Shown: positions 51,247 to 60,951 of the stretch, piece by piece
Position numbering within the stretch: the stretch's first letter is position 1
How the letters are laid out: every line of letters begins with the position of its first letter
Assembly: GCF_900103345.1 (NCBI RefSeq)
Contig: NZ_LT629702.1
Location: forward strand, 372,001-436,000
Direction of reading: 5' to 3'
DNA: 64,000 bases
Source: Pseudomonas azotoformans
GTDB taxonomy: Bacteria; Pseudomonadota; Gammaproteobacteria; Pseudomonadales; Pseudomonadaceae
Translations under genes and position numbers: made by a program
Notes under the pieces: generated by a model
Database searches by the model: none
Told to the model about the DNA's origin: nothing
Seen by the model: only the letters and a program-made list of their open reading frames with translations

Positions 51247-52184
51247 ATATCGTATTTCTCGACGGCGCGAGCCTGCCGTCAGCGTTGCCGCGCCCAGCCC
51301 AGGCCAGCGCCTGGACCGCGCGCGAAACAACCCGCCCCGACCAAGTGCTTGAAGCCCTGGCCGACGCCGACGTGGCGATCACCAACAAGGTCCGCATCGA
51401 CCGCGCCACACTGGCGCAATTGCCGCGCTTGCAACTGATCTGCGTGGCGGCCACCGGCTACGACTGCGTGGACATCGCCGCCTGCCGCGATCAGGGCGTG
51501 ACGGTGTGCAACGTGCCAGCGTACAGCGCGGTCAGTGTGGCCGAATCGGTGATTGGCGCCTTGTTTGCGCTGCGCCGCCACCTGCTGGCGTACCGTGCAG
51601 CATCGGCCAGCCGCTGGCCGCAGTCGTCGCATTTTTGCGTGCACGGCGCGCCGATCCAGGACCTGCAAGGCTCGACCCTGGGCATTGTCGGGCGTGGTGA
51701 TATCGGCAGCCGCGTGGCGCGCCTGGCCAAGGCCCTCGACATCACCGTGCTGTTCGCCGAACACCGTGGCGCGCCGCAGGTGAGGGCGGGCTACACCTCT
51801 TTTGAGGAGGTGTTGGCCAGGGCCGATGCGCTGACCTTGCATTGCCCGCTCACGGCCCACACGCGCTACCTGATCGGCGCCGCCGAGATCGCCCGGATGA
51901 AGCCCGGCGCCTTGCTGATCAACACCGCTCGCGGTGCGCTGGTGGACGAAAACGCCGTGCTCGATGGGCTCGCCAGTGGTCGATTGGGCGGCGCGGCGCT
52001 GGACGTGCTGCACGTGGAGCCGCCGCAGGCCGACCACCCGTTGCTGCATTGTGAGCATCCCAATCTGCTGGTCACGCCCCACGTCGCCTGGGCCAGCCAA
52101 AGCAGCGTTGCGCGCCTCAAGGCCGTGCTGGCCGCCAACATTGAGGCATTCGCGGCGCACCGACCGACCAACGTGGTGACCTGA
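51243..52184 (+). CDS. D-isomer-specific 2-hydroxyacid dehydrogenase
   Basis: A 313-residue NAD(P)-dependent dehydrogenase. The dinucleotide motif is LGIVGRGDIGSRVA (about residues 147-160), the catalytic Arg is in LINTARGALVDE, and the His is in HVAWAS close to the C terminus; the acidic partner is in DVLHVEPP. The enzymes interconvert 2-hydroxy acids and 2-keto acids (glycerate/hydroxypyruvate, glyoxylate, phenylpyruvate). It is coupled to the VOC gene by ATGA overlap. Its place in the CoA-transferase and lyase unit is unclear. Confidence 0.92.
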   Translation: MNIVFLDGASLPSALPRPAQASAWTARETTRPDQVLEALADADVAITNKVRIDRATLAQLPRLQLICVAATGYDCVDIAACRDQGVTVCNVPAYSAVSVAESVIGALFALRRHLLAYRAASASRWPQSSHFCVHGAPIQDLQGSTLGIVGRGDIGSRVARLAKALDITVLFAEHRGAPQVRAGYTSFEEVLARADALTLHCPLTAHTRYLIGAAEIARMKPGALLINTARGALVDENAVLDGLASGRLGGAALDVLHVEPPQADHPLLHCEHPNLLVTPHVAWASQSSVARLKAVLAANIEAFAAHRPTNVVT

Positions 52185-52225
52185 ACGCCCCAGCGACTTC
52201 CTTCCTGAAACCTATAGGCAGAGCC

Positions 52226-53524
<1,299 letters not shown>

Positions 53525-53534
53525 GGCGCAGGCT

Positions 53535-53570
53535 GGTAAATGTACGCCGCTGTACACTCGCTGTGCACCA
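53535..53570. promoter_or_regulatory. Putative TetR self-operator
   Basis: GGTAAATGTAC (53535-53545) is identical to the start of the operator-like repeat at 56380-56390. TGTAC recurs at 53551-53555, giving two TGTAC half-sites 10 bp apart. It lies about 80 bp before the TetR start codon, fitting autoregulation. Confidence 0.55.
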
Positions 53571-53624
53571 GGTGTGCTTGGCGTGTAGAGTGGCCGGCAA
53601 TTCCCAGGCAAAGGTGACCCCCGG

Positions 53625-54296
53625 ATGGCGCAATCGGCAAAACCGCGAGGCAAGAACCAGGACACGGGCTGGCGAGGCTCGGTCGATGTGTGGCTGGACG
53701 CCGCCTACGTCGCGTTGAAAGAGTCTGGCATCGACGCCGTGCGCGTGATGCCGCTGGCCAAGCAGTTGGGCTTGTCGCGTACCAGTTTCTATTGGTTCTT
53801 CGAGGACCGCGAGCAACTGCTCGCCGCGTTGCTGGCCCGTTGGCGCGACAAGAACACCGGCAACCTGGTGCACCAGTGCGAGCGTTACGCTGAAAGCATT
53901 TCCGAAGCGATTCTCAACGTCTTTGAATGCTGGCTGAACCCTGAGCTGTTCGACTCGCAGTTCGAATTTGCCGTGCGCAGTTGGGCCATGCAGTCGGCAG
54001 AAGTCAGTGCGGAAATCGCCCTGGCCGATGACACCCGCATCAGCGCCCTGACCGGCATGTTCCGGCGCTTTGGCTACGATGACGAGGCCGCCGATGTGCG
54101 CGCGCGGACCATCTACCTGACGCAGATCGGCTACATCTCGATGAACACCAGCGAGGACGTAGTGGTGCGCTTCCGGCGTATTCCCCAGTACGTCAGTGTG
54201 TTCACCGGCAAGGCCTTGAAGCGGCGCGAACTGGACCGCTTCTTCGGGGCGTTTGGCTACGCCGAGACCGCACCGGGGGAGTTTGAGCCGCTTTAG
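53625..54296 (+). CDS. TetR-family transcriptional regulator
   Basis: A 223-residue TetR protein. The HTH spans about residues 20-65 (VDVWLDAAYVALKESGIDAVRVMPLAKQLGLSRTSFYWFFEDR, read in segments), with SRTSFYWFF as recognition part. The C-terminal ligand domain has a typical ERYAESISEAILNVF helix. It lies convergent to the N-demethylase gene with 4 bp overlap. The same GGTAAATGTAC sequence occurs before this gene and between the demethylase and ProX-like genes, so it probably controls both. Confidence 0.92.
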   Translation: MAQSAKPRGKNQDTGWRGSVDVWLDAAYVALKESGIDAVRVMPLAKQLGLSRTSFYWFFEDREQLLAALLARWRDKNTGNLVHQCERYAESISEAILNVFECWLNPELFDSQFEFAVRSWAMQSAEVSAEIALADDTRISALTGMFRRFGYDDEAADVRARTIYLTQIGYISMNTSEDVVVRFRRIPQYVSVFTGKALKRRELDRFFGAFGYAETAPGEFEPL

Positions 54297-56329
54297 AGGT
54301 CCTTGACCAACCGCAACGCATCGTAGATCGCCGCATGGGTGTTGCGTGCGGCCACCGCATCGCCGATGCGGAACAGTTGGAAGCGACCCTCGGGGTTGGT
54401 CACCAGGTGCTGTGCGTTGCCGGCGATCAAGTCGTGCTGCTCGACCGCGCCGCCGTTGCTGGAATGCCCACGCAGGTCGAAGTACAGGTCATCCAGCGGC
54501 AGGGTGCCGTGGTTGACCACCACCTGGTCCACCACCCGCTGCTTGTGCACCGCGCCGTAGTCACTGCCGAAAGTGACCAGCAGCCGACCGTCGCGTTGCT
54601 CCACCATCTCGACCCGATAGGTCACGGTAAAGGTTACGTCCAGGTCCTGCAGGCTGCGCATGTAGGGCACCAGGTTCATGGCCATGACTTCCGGCGCGAA
54701 CGAGCGGTCCGGCGTGACGATTTCCACGCTGGCACCGCTCTGCGCAATCACCTCGGCCGCTTGCAGCGCCGCGTGGTCGCCGGCGTCGTCGAAGATCAGC
54801 ACATGGCGCCCCGGCTTGACGTCGCCGGAAATGATGTCCCAGGTCGACACCACCAGCTCATTGCCCTGGGCCAGCACCTCGGTGTGGGGCAGGCCGCCAG
54901 TGGCCACGATCACCACGTCCGGCTCAAAGCCCAGCACCGTCTCCGCCTCGGCCCAGGTGTTGAAGTGGAACTTGACCCCCAGGCGTTCGCACTGGCTCAT
55001 GCGCCAGTCGATGATGCCGATCATCTCGCGGCGCCGCTCGCTCAGGGCGGTCAGGCGGATCTGCCCGCCAGGCCGGTCCGCCGCTTCCAGCACCGTGACG
55101 TCATGCCCGCGCTCGCCGGCGACCCGCGCCGCTTCCAGCCCGGCAGGTCCCGTGCCGACAATCAGCACTTTGCGCCGCACCGCCGCCTTGGGAATGGCAT
55201 GGGGCATGCTGGTTTCGCGACCGGTGGCGGGGTTGTGGATGCAATAGGCGGCACCGCCCTGGTAGATGCGGTCCAGGCAGTAATTGGCGCCGACGCAGGG
55301 CCGAATGTCTTCTTCCCGCCGCTCGATGATCTTGCGCACGATATGCGGGTCGGTCATATGGGCGCGGGTCATGCCGACCATGTCCACCTTGCCCGACGCG
55401 ATGGCGTAGCGCGCCGTGGCAACATCGGGGATTTTCGCCGCATGGAAGGTGGGGAACCCAGTAGACGCGCGAATCTCGCCGGCAAAATCCAGGTGCGGCG
55501 AGTTGCGCATGCCCTGGATCGGGATCACATCGGTGAGGCCCGCGTCGGTATCGATATGCCCGCGCACCACATTGAGGAAGTCCACCAGGCCGCTGTCCTT
55601 GAGCATGTGCGACACCTGCAACCCTTCGCTGGCGCCGAACCCGCCCGGCAGCGCCTCGTCGCCGGTGTAGCGCACGCCCAGCAGGAAGTCTTCGCCGACC
55701 CGCTGGCGAATGCCGCGCAGGATGTCAAAGGTAAAGCGCATGCGGTTTTCCAGCGAGCCGCCGTACAGGCCATCCAGATCGTTGGTGAGCGGCGACCAGA
55801 ACTGGTCCATCAAATGCCCGTAGGCTTGCAGCTCCAGGCCATCCAACCCGGCGGCCTGCATGCGCTCGGCCGCGTCGACGTAGTCTTTGATGATTCGCTC
55901 GATGTCCCAGTCTTCCAGCTTCTTCGGGAAGGAGCGGTGCGAGGCCTCGCGCCGGTGCGAAGGCGACACCACTGGCAGCCAGTCGGCCTTGTCCCAGCGT
56001 GTGCGGCGGCCCAGGTGTGTCAGCTGGATCATCACCGCCGCGCCGTGTTCGTGGCACTCGTCCGTCAGATCCTTCAGCCAGCCGACCACTTCATCCTTGT
56101 ACGCCAGCACGTTGTTGAACACCGGCGGGCTGTCCCGCGACACCGCGGCGGAGCCTGCGGTCATGGTCAAGGCCACACCGGCCTTGGCGCGTTCGACGTG
56201 GTAGGCGCGGTACAGCGCCTGCGGCATGCCGTCCACCGGGTAGGCCGGTTCGTGGGCCGTGGTCATGATCCGGTTGCGCAGGGTCAGGTGCTTGATCTTG
56301 TAGGGCTGCAGCAGGGGATCGCTGGACAT
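54293..56329 (-). CDS. FMN/FAD/Fe-S oxidoreductase, DgcA/StcD-like N-demethylase
   Basis: A 678-residue protein of the trimethylamine-dehydrogenase/2,4-dienoyl-CoA-reductase group. The N-terminal OYE-type TIM barrel (1-360; LLQPYKIKHLTLRNRI, MIQLTHLGRR) is followed by an iron-sulfur region CVGANYC-x11-C, then an FAD/NAD part starting VLIVGTGPAGLEAARVAG. The usual CxxC pair is altered to C-V-G-A, possibly a subgroup trait. DgcA and StcD demethylate dimethylglycine and N-methylproline. The ATG at 56329 has GGAG nine bases upstream; in-frame ATGs at 56353 and 56356 are alternatives. The divergent betaine-binding gene supports a methylated-amine substrate. Confidence 0.82.
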   Translation of the reverse strand: MSSDPLLQPYKIKHLTLRNRIMTTAHEPAYPVDGMPQALYRAYHVERAKAGVALTMTAGSAAVSRDSPPVFNNVLAYKDEVVGWLKDLTDECHEHGAAVMIQLTHLGRRTRWDKADWLPVVSPSHRREASHRSFPKKLEDWDIERIIKDYVDAAERMQAAGLDGLELQAYGHLMDQFWSPLTNDLDGLYGGSLENRMRFTFDILRGIRQRVGEDFLLGVRYTGDEALPGGFGASEGLQVSHMLKDSGLVDFLNVVRGHIDTDAGLTDVIPIQGMRNSPHLDFAGEIRASTGFPTFHAAKIPDVATARYAIASGKVDMVGMTRAHMTDPHIVRKIIERREEDIRPCVGANYCLDRIYQGGAAYCIHNPATGRETSMPHAIPKAAVRRKVLIVGTGPAGLEAARVAGERGHDVTVLEAADRPGGQIRLTALSERRREMIGIIDWRMSQCERLGVKFHFNTWAEAETVLGFEPDVVIVATGGLPHTEVLAQGNELVVSTWDIISGDVKPGRHVLIFDDAGDHAALQAAEVIAQSGASVEIVTPDRSFAPEVMAMNLVPYMRSLQDLDVTFTVTYRVEMVEQRDGRLLVTFGSDYGAVHKQRVVDQVVVNHGTLPLDDLYFDLRGHSSNGGAVEQHDLIAGNAQHLVTNPEGRFQLFRIGDAVAARNTHAAIYDALRLVKDL

Positions 56330-56379
56330 CAGGGTGTGCTCCGTCGTGGGCATCATCAGGCTTGGCGATTTGAAATTAA

Positions 56380-56424
56380 GGTAAATGTACAGGTGTGTCA
56401 ATTATGGTCGACACGTATGTACAT
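56380..56424. promoter_or_regulatory. Putative TetR operator between demethylase and ProX-like genes
   Basis: Arms at 56385-56399 (ATGTACAGGTGTGTC) and 56410-56424 (GACACGTATGTACAT) pair at 12 of 15 positions across a 10-base spacer. The left part starts with GGTAAATGTAC, shared with the TetR promoter at 53535. It lies midway between the divergent start codons and can control both genes. Confidence 0.65.
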
Positions 56425-56486
56425 TTTTATTGCAGCCTCCGAAGGTCATCGCTAAGATCGCCTTCACCCCTAGAGGAGGACGCCTG

Positions 56487-57365
56487 ATGAATGCTCATGT
56501 GCACTATCGGAAAAAAGCCTGTGCCTACCTGCTTGGCCTTGTGCTGGGGGCCAGCGCTGCACTGTCCCATGCGCAGGAAAAACCACCGGTGCGCATCGGT
56601 TGGGTGAACTGGTCCGACACTGAAATCACCGTCAAGCTCGCCAGTACGGCCTTGCAGGAGCACCTCAAGCAACCGGTCAAGTTGGTGATGGCCGACATCG
56701 GCATCCAGTTCCAGGCCCTGGCCAACGGCAACATTGACCTGATCCCGATGGTCTGGCTGCCCAGCACCCACAAGGCGTTCTACGACAAATACAAGGACCG
56801 CCTCGAAGACCTCGGCGTGCTGTATGAAGGGCGGATCGGCATGGCCGTGCCTACGTCGGTGCCGGTGGCTGAAGTGGCCAGTGTGGAAGACCTGAACACG
56901 CCGGGTATCCGCGAGAAATTCGACGGCAAGATCTTCACCTCCGAAGTCGGCAACGGCCAGTACAAGCTCACCGTCAAGGCGATCGAGGACTACCAGTTGG
57001 TGGGGTACAAACTGGTGGGCTCATCGGAGAGCGGCATGCTCAACGAACTGGACCGCAACCTCAAGCGCGACAAGTGGTCACTGGTCAACGCCTGGAGCCC
57101 GCACTGGATGTTCTCCAAATGGTCGCTGCGCTACCTGGACGACCCGAAGCGGATTTTCGGCGGCGCCGAGCAGATCCACGCCATGGCCCGCAAAGGCTTC
57201 AGCCAGGAGCATCCGGAGGTGGCGTACTTCTTTGCGCATTTCTCCATCCCCCAGGCGGACCTGGAAGCGCTGATGATGCAGGCAAGGGAGAGCACGGCGG
57301 ACAAGGCGGTGGCAGCGTATTACGCGGCGAACAGGGCGCGGTTCGAGGGGATGTTCAAGTTGTAG
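56487..57365 (+). CDS. Glycine-betaine-type substrate-binding protein (ProX/OpuAC-like)
   Basis: A 292-residue periplasmic binding protein. A signal peptide spans residues 1-29 (LLGLVLGASAALSHA). The mature part shows RIGWVNWSDTE, FQALANGNIDLIPMVWLPSTH and WSPHWMFSKWSLRYLDDP, with the Trp residues that form the aromatic cage for quaternary ammonium in this family. GAGGAGGA precedes the ATG at 56487. No ABC permease or ATPase genes are adjacent, so it works with a transporter encoded elsewhere or as orphan binding protein. Its stop lies in the first unit of an 18-bp repeat array. Confidence 0.9.
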   Translation: MNAHVHYRKKACAYLLGLVLGASAALSHAQEKPPVRIGWVNWSDTEITVKLASTALQEHLKQPVKLVMADIGIQFQALANGNIDLIPMVWLPSTHKAFYDKYKDRLEDLGVLYEGRIGMAVPTSVPVAEVASVEDLNTPGIREKFDGKIFTSEVGNGQYKLTVKAIEDYQLVGYKLVGSSESGMLNELDRNLKRDKWSLVNAWSPHWMFSKWSLRYLDDPKRIFGGAEQIHAMARKGFSQEHPEVAYFFAHFSIPQADLEALMMQARESTADKAVAAYYAANRARFEGMFKL

Positions 57366-57639
57366 TGAGCGGGCTCATTGTGGCGAGCGGGCTTGCTGTG
57401 GTGAGCGGGCTCATTGTGGTGAGTGGGCTTGTTGTGGTGAGCGGGCTTGTTGTGGTGAGCGGGCTTGCCCCGCGTTGGGTGGCGAAGCCGCCCCAAAACC
57501 CTACACCTCGGTGTGTCTGAAGTAATAGGGGGCGCCTGGATGGGGCTGCTTCGCAGCCCAACGCGGGGCAAGCCCGCTCGCCACAACAAGCCCACAAACC
57601 ACAACAAGCCCGCAAACCACAGCAAGCCCGCTCACCCCA
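57361..57639. repeat. REP/BIME-like element with 18-bp tandem units in both arms
   Basis: Six direct 18-bp units (consensus TGTGGTGAGCGGGCTTGT) fill 57361-57468. After a centre with the REP parts CCCGCGTTGGGTGGCG and CTGCTTCGCAGCCC, four units in reverse orientation fill 57568-57639 (such as GCAAGCCCGCTCGCCACA). The outer sequence and centre match Pseudomonas REP sequence in general character. The first unit overlaps the stop codon of the binding-protein gene. Open frames across the array are low-complexity artefacts. Confidence 0.85.
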
Positions 57640-57642
57640 GCG

Positions 57643-57948
57643 TCAGGCGTATGAACTGCCATGGGCTGCTCTCAACAAATCGCGCACGGCATCGGTGCGC
57701 AACAGCAGGGTCATCTGCGCCTCGTCGATCACGATTTCCGCGATGATCAACGTGCAGATCAGCGGCGCGGTGAAGAACCAGTGGCACCAGCATTGGGTTG
57801 CCAGCGAAAAGGCTACGCCGATGATCCACAGCGCCAATACCCACTTGGGCGCGCGCTGTTGCAGCGGCACCCAGAACCGCTGCAGCCTTTTCAGCCGGGC
57901 AGTGTGCAGTTTCAACGACTCTTCAAGGAGTGATAAGGACGAATTCAT
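57643..57948 (-). CDS. Small membrane protein
   Basis: A 101-residue protein with two likely membrane helices (KWVLALWIIGVAFSLATQ and WFFTAPLICTLIIAEIV) between charged ends. The N-terminal part is helical and basic. No family recognised. The ATG at 57948 lies 3 bp after the stop of the upstream small ORF, so the pair is probably translated together. Its 3' end is 3 bp from the repeat array. Confidence 0.6.
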   Translation of the reverse strand: MNSSLSLLEESLKLHTARLKRLQRFWVPLQQRAPKWVLALWIIGVAFSLATQCWCHWFFTAPLICTLIIAEIVIDEAQMTLLLRTDAVRDLLRAAHGSSYA

Positions 57949-57951
57949 TTC

Positions 57952-58152
57952 TCATGCTCGCTGAGCTATCCGGGCGTAGCTGGGAAAGGGATTGCCCAGC
58001 CACGACAAGTTGACGCTTTCAACTTCTATCCAGTGCCCGTTTTCAGGCTGTGCCAAGCAGTTTTTGAACGCAACGCACGTACCCTTGGCGTCCAATAGGA
58101 CAAAGCATCGATAGCACCGGGTGGTTTTGAACATCATGGAAAAGATGCGCAT
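57952..58152 (-). CDS. Small hypothetical protein
   Basis: A 66-residue protein, MRIFSMMFKTTRCYRCFVLL at the start, with three Cys in the first half and an aromatic C-terminal half (GHWIEVESVNLSWLG). No family is recognised. It ends 3 bp before the start of the membrane-protein gene. Alternative starts at 58137 and 58134 would give about 60 residues. Its 5' end is 16 bp from the end of the histidine-kinase gene, same strand, so it may be a distal part of the two-component operon. Confidence 0.5.
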   Translation of the reverse strand: MRIFSMMFKTTRCYRCFVLLDAKGTCVAFKNCLAQPENGHWIEVESVNLSWLGNPFPSYARIAQRA

Positions 58153-58168
58153 GGTGGGCCTGGGTTAC

Positions 58169-59230
58169 TCAAAGATTCCAACTGAGTTCAAACAGCGTTC
58201 CGCCGTTTTCCATTTTCCGGCACGTCACCGCACCGCCGTGGGCGAGGGCAATCGCGCGCACCACCGCCAGGCCCAGGCCGCTGCCACCCTGGGCGCGGGA
58301 ACGCGAGTTTTCGCCGCGCTGGAAGGCATCGAACAGGTGCGTGGCCAGGTCCTCATCGATGCCGGGGCCATCGTCGCGCACCCTCAGGTAGTGCATGCCG
58401 TCGCGGGTGCTCAGGTGTACGTTGACGTTGCCGGGTGTCGCGTGTCGACGCACGTTGTCGAGCAGGGCCAGCAAGGCCTGGCGTATCCGCGCGGGGTCGC
58501 AGCGCAGGGTGCGGCGTTGCAGGTCCAGTTGCAGGGTAAAACCGGCGGCGACCAGGCTCGGTTCGAACAGCCGCACATCCTCTTCAATGCCGGCGGCCAG
58601 GTCGGCTTCTTGGACATTGAGTTCGAGGTAGCCGCTGTCGCCCAGGCCCACCACCCGCAGGTCCTCGATCATCCGCGCCAACCCTTCGACCTGACCGAGC
58701 AGGCTGTAGAACTGCGCCGTGTCCGGTTCGAATACGCCCTCGGCCAAGCCTTGCAGGCGGCCGCGCAGGATGGTCAGCGGCGTGCGCAGTTCATGGGCAA
58801 TCGCCGCATTCCAGAATGCCTGTTCCTGGGCCATGCGCTTCAAGCGCTGGGCCATGCTGTTGAAGTCATCCACCAGGATCGCCGCCTCACCGATGGACTG
58901 GTCACCGGCGACGGCTTGCACGTCGAGGTCGCCATCCGCCAGTTTGCGCAGGTTCTCGGCCACCGAGTTGAGCGGCATCAGGATCCGCCGCGACAGCCGC
59001 GTGGCCACGAAGGCACCCACCGCCAGGCTGACGCAGGTGGTCAAGGCCATCCACGCCCACTCGACATTGGCCGGCAGCCAGGCATCGGCCTGCTCGTCCG
59101 AGAGCGGCCAGTAGGTCCATAACAGCGCATAAAACACGTAGGAGCCGATCACGGCCAGGGCGATCACGCAGAGCACCACCGCCGACATGGCGGCAATGAT
59201 TTGGCGACTCAAGCCATTGAGTTTTTTCAC
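58169..59230 (-). CDS. Sensor histidine kinase (BaeS/AdeS-like)
   Basis: A 353-residue membrane kinase. Two membrane helices (about 10-35 and 60-80) flank a short periplasmic loop; a HAMP domain with SRRILMPLNSVAENLRKLADGDL follows. The phosphoacceptor His lies in AIAHELRTPL (H-box), and the ATPase domain has N (LLDNVRRH), G1 (DDGPGID) and G2 (GSGLGLAVV) boxes. The start is GTG at 59230 overlapping the regulator stop (GTGA) with GGAG upstream. The signal is unknown; BaeS/AdeS-type kinases respond to envelope stress and control efflux. Confidence 0.92.
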   Translation of the reverse strand: MKKLNGLSRQIIAAMSAVVLCVIALAVIGSYVFYALLWTYWPLSDEQADAWLPANVEWAWMALTTCVSLAVGAFVATRLSRRILMPLNSVAENLRKLADGDLDVQAVAGDQSIGEAAILVDDFNSMAQRLKRMAQEQAFWNAAIAHELRTPLTILRGRLQGLAEGVFEPDTAQFYSLLGQVEGLARMIEDLRVVGLGDSGYLELNVQEADLAAGIEEDVRLFEPSLVAAGFTLQLDLQRRTLRCDPARIRQALLALLDNVRRHATPGNVNVHLSTRDGMHYLRVRDDGPGIDEDLATHLFDAFQRGENSRSRAQGGSGLGLAVVRAIALAHGGAVTCRKMENGGTLFELSWNL

Positions 59231-59976
59231 AGGCCACTCCCGAACCGGTAGCCCACGCCGCGAATGCTTTCCGGCACGCCTTGCAGCCCCAGGTCTTCGA
59301 TCTTGCGGCGCAACTTGCTGATATGGCTGTCGACCGTGCGTTCCAGGCTGTCGCTTTCCGGTGAGCACAGCGCCAGCAATTCCGCGCGGCTGAACACGCG
59401 TTTGGGGGCCCTAGCCAACTGGGCGAGCAATTTGAATTCGGTGACGGTCAGCAGCAGCGGCAGCACCTTGCCCTCGATATTCAGCGTGACCTGATGGCTT
59501 TCGATATCGATTTCAAACCCATCCACCCGCAATACATTGGCACCGGCGGCATATTTGTAGTCGATGGAGCGTCGCAGCACGGCCTGGGTACGTGCCACCA
59601 CCTCGGCCGGGTTGAACGGCTTGACGATATAGTCGTCGGCACCGATGCGCAGCCCCATCAGCTTGTCCATGTCCTGGTCCTGGGCAGTCAGCATGATCAC
59701 CGGCGTATTGCCGCGATGGCGCACTTCGGCCAGGACCTTCCAGCCATCCACATGCGGCATCAGCACGTCCAGCAGCATCAGGTCCGGCTTGAGGGTCTGG
59801 TGCAGTTCGAGGGCGCGCCGGCCATCGAGGGCGTGGGCGGTACGAAAGCCACTGCGCTTGAGATAGGCGATCAGGATGTCGGCGATCTCGGGCTCGTCTT
59901 CGGCGATCAGGATCAGCGCCTGGGCGTCTCGGACGCTGTTCGGACGGGGCGCCGATGCAACGGGAAAATCGTTCAT
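59227..59976 (-). CDS. OmpR-family response regulator
   Basis: A 249-residue regulator. The receiver domain has the acidic pair in LIAEDEPEI, phosphoacceptor Asp in DLMLLDVLMPHVDG, and KPFNP with the conserved Lys. The C-terminal winged helix contains LTVTEFKLLAQLA, ERTVDSHISKLRRKI and IRGVGYRF. The ATG at 59976 is preferred to the longer frame beginning at 60024. Partner of the kinase immediately downstream. Similar to BaeR/AdeR by eye. Confidence 0.93.
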   Translation of the reverse strand: MNDFPVASAPRPNSVRDAQALILIAEDEPEIADILIAYLKRSGFRTAHALDGRRALELHQTLKPDLMLLDVLMPHVDGWKVLAEVRHRGNTPVIMLTAQDQDMDKLMGLRIGADDYIVKPFNPAEVVARTQAVLRRSIDYKYAAGANVLRVDGFEIDIESHQVTLNIEGKVLPLLLTVTEFKLLAQLARAPKRVFSRAELLALCSPESDSLERTVDSHISKLRRKIEDLGLQGVPESIRGVGYRFGSGL

Positions 59977-60039
59977 AGTCTGCTCGGTGAATAAGCTTTG
60001 TCGTGTTTGCCGCTCCCTGGCCACGCTTGCAAGTGTTGA

Positions 60040-60825
60040 TCATAGCTTCTGGGTGAGGGCGCCCAACATCTGGTTGGCGGTGGAAATCACTTTGGAATTC
60101 ATCTCATAGGCCCGTTGCGTGGTGATCATGTTGACCATCTCTTCAACGGTGCTCACGTTCGAGGTCTCCAGGGACCGTTGCAGGGTGGTGCCGAAGCCAT
60201 TGAGCCCCGGCGTACCGACCTGTGGCGCGCCGCTGGAGGCGGTCTCCAGGAACAGGTTATTGCCGATTGCCTGCAAGCCCGCAGGGTTGATGAAATCGGC
60301 GGTCTGCAGGTTGCCGATCACTTGCGCAGCGGGGTTGCCGGCCACGGTGATCGACACCGTGCCATCCTGGCCCACGGTGAAGGTCTTGGCGTTGTCCGGC
60401 ACCACGACAGCCGGTTCCAGCGCAAAGCCGCTGGCCGTGACCACCTGGCCATTGGCATTCAGGTGAAAGGTGCCGTCGCGGGTATAGCCGGTGGTGCCGT
60501 CCGGCTGCAGCACTTGGAAAAAACCGCGCCCGTTCACCGCCAGGTCCAGCGGTTGGCCGGTGGTCTGCAGGCTGCCGGCGCTGAAGTTTTTCTGGGTGCC
60601 GACGATCTGCACGCCAGTGCCCAGTTGCAACCCCGACGGCAGCGCACTGTTCTGTGTCGACTGCGCGCCCGGCTGGCGCTTGATCTGGTAGAGCAAGTCC
60701 TGGAACTCGGCGCGATCACGTTTGAACCCGGTGGTCGAGACGTTCGCCAGGTTGTTGGAAATCGTCGTCAGCTGCGTGTCCTGGGCCGACAAGCCGGTTT
60801 TTGCGACGTACAGGGCTGGAATCAT
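60040..60825 (-). CDS. flgG: Flagellar distal rod protein FlgG (orphan copy)
   Basis: A 261-residue FlgG, exactly the normal family length. N-terminal AKTGLSAQDTQLTTISNNLANVSTTGFK and C-terminal SNVSTVEEMVNMITTQRAYEMNSKVI helices, which form the rod coiled-coil layers, are intact (quoted as the conserved FlgG ends). No other flagellar gene is nearby; flgG normally sits among flgB to flgL. This suggests a second copy, by duplication or transfer. It might be silent, expressed as alternative rod component, or a relic. Upstream is 126 bp to the next gene. Confidence 0.92.
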   Translation of the reverse strand: MIPALYVAKTGLSAQDTQLTTISNNLANVSTTGFKRDRAEFQDLLYQIKRQPGAQSTQNSALPSGLQLGTGVQIVGTQKNFSAGSLQTTGQPLDLAVNGRGFFQVLQPDGTTGYTRDGTFHLNANGQVVTASGFALEPAVVVPDNAKTFTVGQDGTVSITVAGNPAAQVIGNLQTADFINPAGLQAIGNNLFLETASSGAPQVGTPGLNGFGTTLQRSLETSNVSTVEEMVNMITTQRAYEMNSKVISTANQMLGALTQKL

Positions 60826-60951
60826 GCCGTTCTCCGTGTGAACCCGGTCGACCGGGCACTCTGATGAAAGCCATTGTGCGCAACGAACGTGCGCATTCAG
60901 GGGAGGTTTTGTGGAGGAATGATGGAGAGCGGCATTTTTTGTTGGCCCTGA

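Noticed and set aside
54335..56455. 706-codon plus-strand frame opposite the N-demethylase
   Set aside because: It covers the demethylase antisense, is rich in His, Arg, Gly and Val without domain pattern; the minus-strand protein has clear FAD and barrel motifs.
57074..57520. Protein with repeated VVSGL units crossing the repeat array
   Set aside because: The repeats are translations of the 18-bp DNA units, and the frame lies over the binding-protein gene in another frame.
57361..57639. CRISPR-like array
   Set aside because: The 18-bp units are directly adjacent without unique spacers and are related to REP sequence; no cas genes are present.
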